NCBI GenBank assembly: GCA_016929205.1
Contig: JAFGJF010000411.1
Location: 1-15,705 of the forward strand
Source: Anaerolineae bacterium
GTDB taxonomy: Bacteria; Chloroflexota; Anaerolineae; JAFGEY01
DNA: 15,705 nt
Direction: 5' to 3'
The translations under genes and the position numbers were made by a program. Within the stretch, counting starts at the first letter, position 1. Each line of letters opens with the position of its first letter. The notes beneath the pieces were generated by a model. It searched no databases, was not told the DNA's origin, and saw nothing but the letters and a program-made list of their open reading frames with translations. Below, one piece after another: positions 13,343 to 15,705 of this stretch.

Positions 13343-14095
13343 ATGCGTATTTTGGCCATTGTATCAGGTGAATATGGAAAACGACACGTAAAAAACATTC
13401 GTGCGAACGGTCCGTCAGATTGGGAAATTGAGACGTGGCAGGCGCCGGTTGCGCTGCCCCCGATTGTCGACTATCCAGAAGATCATTTGCCTGAACGTTT
13501 TTCGCCAGCGGACCTGGTGTTGTCTTTTGGCGAGCACAAAGGCATCGCCGAATTGCTGCCCGACATCTGCAAGATGACGGGTGCACAGGCGGTGATAGTT
13601 GCTGTTGATAACGAGGCCTGGCTGCCGCGCGGGCTGGCCCGACAGCTTTGTGGCTGGCTTAAAGATATTGGCGTGGCCTGTGCGACCCCCAAGCCGCTTT
13701 GTTCTTTGGCCAGTACGCATTACGACACCGGGCGCAAACAACGCGTCGAATTTGACCATCCTTTTATTGTCGAGTTTGCCCGCCATTTTGGCCGTCCGAA
13801 CTTGCAAATCACCGTCGATCCTGACACGCAGCGCATCACGGACGTACAGGTTCGCCGCGATGCGGTTTGTGGGTGTGCCCGGCATGTGGCACAGGGGCTG
13901 GTTGGCGTCACCGTGGACGAAGCGGTGCAAAAAGCGGGATTGCTTCACCATCATTATCCCTGTTTGGCCAGTATGGTCCAGGATAGAGACTATGGTGACA
14001 CGTTGATGCATATCTCGGGCAATCTGCTCAAAGACAACATCGGCAATCAACTCAAGGCGGGAGGATATGTGCGTTACCTGAAGCCTGGAGGGTAA
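13343..14095 (+). CDS. DUF166 family protein
   Basis: The 250-residue product resembles DUF166, a family known mainly from methanogenic archaea and Chloroflexota; I know of no firmly established activity. The N-terminus MRILAIVSGEYGKRHVKNI is Rossmann-like. The middle has DLVLSFGEHKGIAELLPDI and a CATPKPLCSL segment. The C-terminal part carries the most family-like features: a cysteine pair in RRDAVCGCARHVAQGLVG and the motif HHHYPCLASM. These cysteines and histidines could bind metal or an Fe-S cluster, in keeping with the adjacent ferredoxin gene. GGGAG (13330-13334) lies 8 nt before the ATG. The gene is convergent with the lactonase gene, with 33 nt between the stops and no visible terminator there. 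Confidence 0.75.
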   Translation: MRILAIVSGEYGKRHVKNIRANGPSDWEIETWQAPVALPPIVDYPEDHLPERFSPADLVLSFGEHKGIAELLPDICKMTGAQAVIVAVDNEAWLPRGLARQLCGWLKDIGVACATPKPLCSLASTHYDTGRKQRVEFDHPFIVEFARHFGRPNLQITVDPDTQRITDVQVRRDAVCGCARHVAQGLVGVTVDEAVQKAGLLHHHYPCLASMVQDRDYGDTLMHISGNLLKDNIGNQLKAGGYVRYLKPGG

Positions 14096-14128
14096 TGACA
14101 GCGAAGCAATTTCTTTGGCCTCAACGGA

Positions 14129-15214
14129 CTATTGGACAATGGTTTTCAGGCAAACAGGCGTTGGCACATCGGCGATCTGCCCCGTTGGCAGCAGTTTGCC
14201 CGTTTGTTGGTTGATGCGGAACGTGACCACAGTATCGGTATCTTGGTTGGCCACCAGCAGCCATTCTCCGCTCGGGGTGATGCAAAAGTTGCGCGGCGTT
14301 TTACCCAGAGTCGGCGTGTGATCGACGTAGTCAAGTTTACCTGTATCCTGGTCGATTTGAAAAACAACAATACTATCGTGCCCTCGGTTAGAGCCGTAAA
14401 CAAAGTGGCCGGAAGGCGAAATGTGCACGTCGGCACAATAGCTTATGCCTTCAAAGTCTTGGGGAAGTGTAGAAACAGTTTGCAGCGTTTCAAACGCACC
14501 GCTCGTTTGATCGTAGGCAAAACCGGTCATCGTCGAGTCAAGCTCGTTAATCACATAAGCGTACTTGGTCCCGGGATAAAACGCCAGGTGGCGTGGCCCG
14601 GCTCCGGCGTGGAGTTGGGCCCATGGTGTCTTGTTAGGCTCTAGCCGGCCCTGTACAAGGTCGAGTTGGTAAACCATGAGTTTGTCCAGTCCAAGGTCGG
14701 CGACGATAGCACGGCGGTTGCTTGGGTCCACCGTGATCGAGTGTGCGTGAGGGCCTTTCTGCCGCCGGGGATCGGTACCGGAGCCGTGGTGTTGGACAAC
14801 ATCACTGGCTGCCCCGAGCCGTCCATTGTCCTCAATGGGCAGGATAGCCGCATTTCCCCCCACGTAATTTGCTACCAGGACGTACTTGCCGGTGTGATCG
14901 ACGCTTAGATAACACGGACCTTTACCACAGGAGGGCTGCTGGTTCAAAAAAGTCAGTTTTCCTGTTTGGGGATCGACGGCAAAGGCGCTGATCCCGCCGC
15001 TGGGCTGGCCATTAAAGTCGCTAATTTCGCTTACCGCGTACAAATAACGCCCCTGCGGATGCAAGGTCAAGAATGAAGGATTGTCTATGCCTGTCGTGAC
15101 ACTGCCCAAGGTCAAAGCGCCGGATGGCAGATCCAGGCGATAGACATAGATTCCTTCCGACGCTTTTGTCGTATAGGTTCCGACGTAAACCCAGGCTTGT
15201 TGTCCGGTTGACAT
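14129..15214 (-). CDS. 6-phosphogluconolactonase-family beta-propeller (YbhE/Pgl type)
   Basis: The 361 residues form a seven-bladed beta-propeller of the lactonase (Pgl, YbhE/YkgB) family. Members hydrolyse 6-phosphogluconolactone in the oxidative pentose phosphate pathway, but related propellers have other or unknown roles. Family motifs are VYVGTYT at the start, GIYVYRLDLPSGAL, NPSFLTLHPQGRYLYAVSE, GPCYLSVDHTGKYVLVANY, GPHAHSITVDPSNR, GAGPRHLAFYPGTKYAYVINE and RNFCITPSGEWLLVANQDTD. There is no signal peptide, so it is cytoplasmic. The ATG at 15214 has a strong AAGGAGG (15224-15230) 9 nt before it. It has its own promoter about 110 nt upstream. No pentose phosphate partner gene is in the window, so the substrate is a family-level guess. 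Confidence 0.9.
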   Translation of the reverse strand: MSTGQQAWVYVGTYTTKASEGIYVYRLDLPSGALTLGSVTTGIDNPSFLTLHPQGRYLYAVSEISDFNGQPSGGISAFAVDPQTGKLTFLNQQPSCGKGPCYLSVDHTGKYVLVANYVGGNAAILPIEDNGRLGAASDVVQHHGSGTDPRRQKGPHAHSITVDPSNRRAIVADLGLDKLMVYQLDLVQGRLEPNKTPWAQLHAGAGPRHLAFYPGTKYAYVINELDSTMTGFAYDQTSGAFETLQTVSTLPQDFEGISYCADVHISPSGHFVYGSNRGHDSIVVFQIDQDTGKLDYVDHTPTLGKTPRNFCITPSGEWLLVANQDTDTVVTFRINQQTGKLLPTGQIADVPTPVCLKTIVQ

Positions 15215-15330
15215 CGTTTATCTCCTCCTTTTAAAGGCGCTACAATTTAATGTTCTATGGCATTTTAGTTGCAGAATAGAGCTTAGCGATGGCCCAATTG
15301 TATATGGGGTTTGGCATAGATGACGAGAGC

Positions 15331-15359
15331 ATTATACACCTGTGACATCGCTTGTACAA
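15331..15359 (-). promoter_or_regulatory. Promoter of the lactonase gene
   Basis: On the minus strand, -35 TTGTAC (15354-15359), a 17-bp spacer and a perfect -10 TATAAT (15331-15336) predict a start near 15324 and a leader of about 110 nt. Nothing else recognisable lies in 15215-15428. Confidence 0.75.
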
Positions 15360-15428
15360 ATTCAATGGAAATGGGCTCTACAAGTTGATCAGGCTGTCAA
15401 AAGAGGAACGGTTGATGCCAAGATCTTG

Positions 15429-15704
15429 TTACTCGGTCCTTTTTGCCTGGTCTCTTGCTAGATGGCGCACAACAAGCACGGGGCGGTGGGCGTTTTCGAC
15501 GACCAGATCGGTGATGCTGTGCACATAATAACGGCGCAGGCTTTGGGCGGCATAGGTGGATCCGAGCGCGACCAGATCGTACTCGCCCTCGTGGATCTCG
15601 TCCATGATCTGTTCGGTGACGATGCCATGGCGCAGGCTGATCCCTGTTTCGATGCCAAGTACACGCAGCGCGTCGCGCCCGGCTTTCAGGTTGCGCCCCT
15701 GCGG
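15429..15704 (-). CDS. Universal stress protein (UspA family), C-terminal part
   Basis: The frame enters from the right edge of the window and ends at TAA (15429-15431), giving 91 residues. It matches the second half of a Usp domain: a helix GRNLKAGRDALRVLGI, then HGIVTEQIMDEIHEGEYDLVALGS, then RRYYVHSITDLVVENAHRPVLVVR. Usp proteins are cytoplasmic stress or signalling proteins, often ATP-binding. The usual nucleotide motif G-x2-G-x9-G-S/T is degenerate: the first Gly is present (LGST), the second position is Tyr and the third reads HS. This member may therefore not bind ATP in the usual way. The start and any N-terminal Usp domain lie outside the window. No terminator is evident downstream; the lactonase promoter begins 70 nt further on. 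Confidence 0.85.
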   Translation of the reverse strand, partial: PQGRNLKAGRDALRVLGIETGISLRHGIVTEQIMDEIHEGEYDLVALGSTYAAQSLRRYYVHSITDLVVENAHRPVLVVRHLARDQAKRTE

Positions 15705-15705
15705 C

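Noticed and set aside
15458..15664. 68-codon minus-strand frame near the right edge
   Set aside because: It is out of frame with the universal stress protein coding sequence, which reads convincingly through the same bases to the TAA at 15429.

Overview
The window looks like core chromosome of a free-living bacterium, most likely a member of the Chloroflexota (Anaerolineae-like). That placement is inferred from several features. There is a B-box zinc-finger membrane protein. There is a secreted protein with a Thr/Pro-rich stalk and a C-terminal membrane anchor. There is a DUF166 gene next to a 2[4Fe-4S] ferredoxin, and a YceD/DUF177 gene overlapping a group-1-like sigma factor gene. I see no phage, transposase, CRISPR array, rRNA or tRNA gene.

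Layout. 1-2365 (+): a zinc-finger/4-TM protein, then recN (DNA repair). 2366-6585 (+): a consensus promoter, three tandem 19-bp repeats, a T-box riboswitch with antiterminator and terminator, pheS, a palindromic intergenic element and pheT, closed by an 18-bp hairpin. The T-box makes phenylalanyl-tRNA synthetase expression depend on uncharged tRNA-Phe. 6644-10184 (+): a probable operon with an extended -10 promoter. It encodes a protein with a ribbon-helix-helix-like N-terminus, two LysM domains and an N-acetylmuramoyl-L-alanine amidase domain, then an ABC-2 exporter (ATPase and permease), then a glutaredoxin-like/PDZ fusion. 10183-11068 (-): a secreted, C-terminally anchored T/P-rich protein with its own promoter and terminator. 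11139-13018 (+): a strong promoter, DUF177, a primary-type sigma factor and a terminator. 13022-14095 (+): a possible operator with an extended -10, a ferredoxin and DUF166. 14129-15704 (-): a 6-phosphogluconolactonase-family beta-propeller with its own promoter, then the C-terminal part of a universal stress protein that runs off the right edge.

Promoters here are easy to read as housekeeping-sigma sites (TTGACA/TATAAT with 17-bp spacing). This fits the primary-type sigma factor encoded in the same window.

The points most worth a second look are the three 19-bp repeats at the 5' end of the pheS T-box transcript, the RHH-like/LysM/amidase fusion without a signal peptide behind a promoter with a start-site dyad, the glutaredoxin-PDZ fusion whose CxxC has become SxxC, a possible AUA start codon in the permease gene, and the coupling of DUF177 to the sigma factor. 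None of these amounts to a demonstrated new system.
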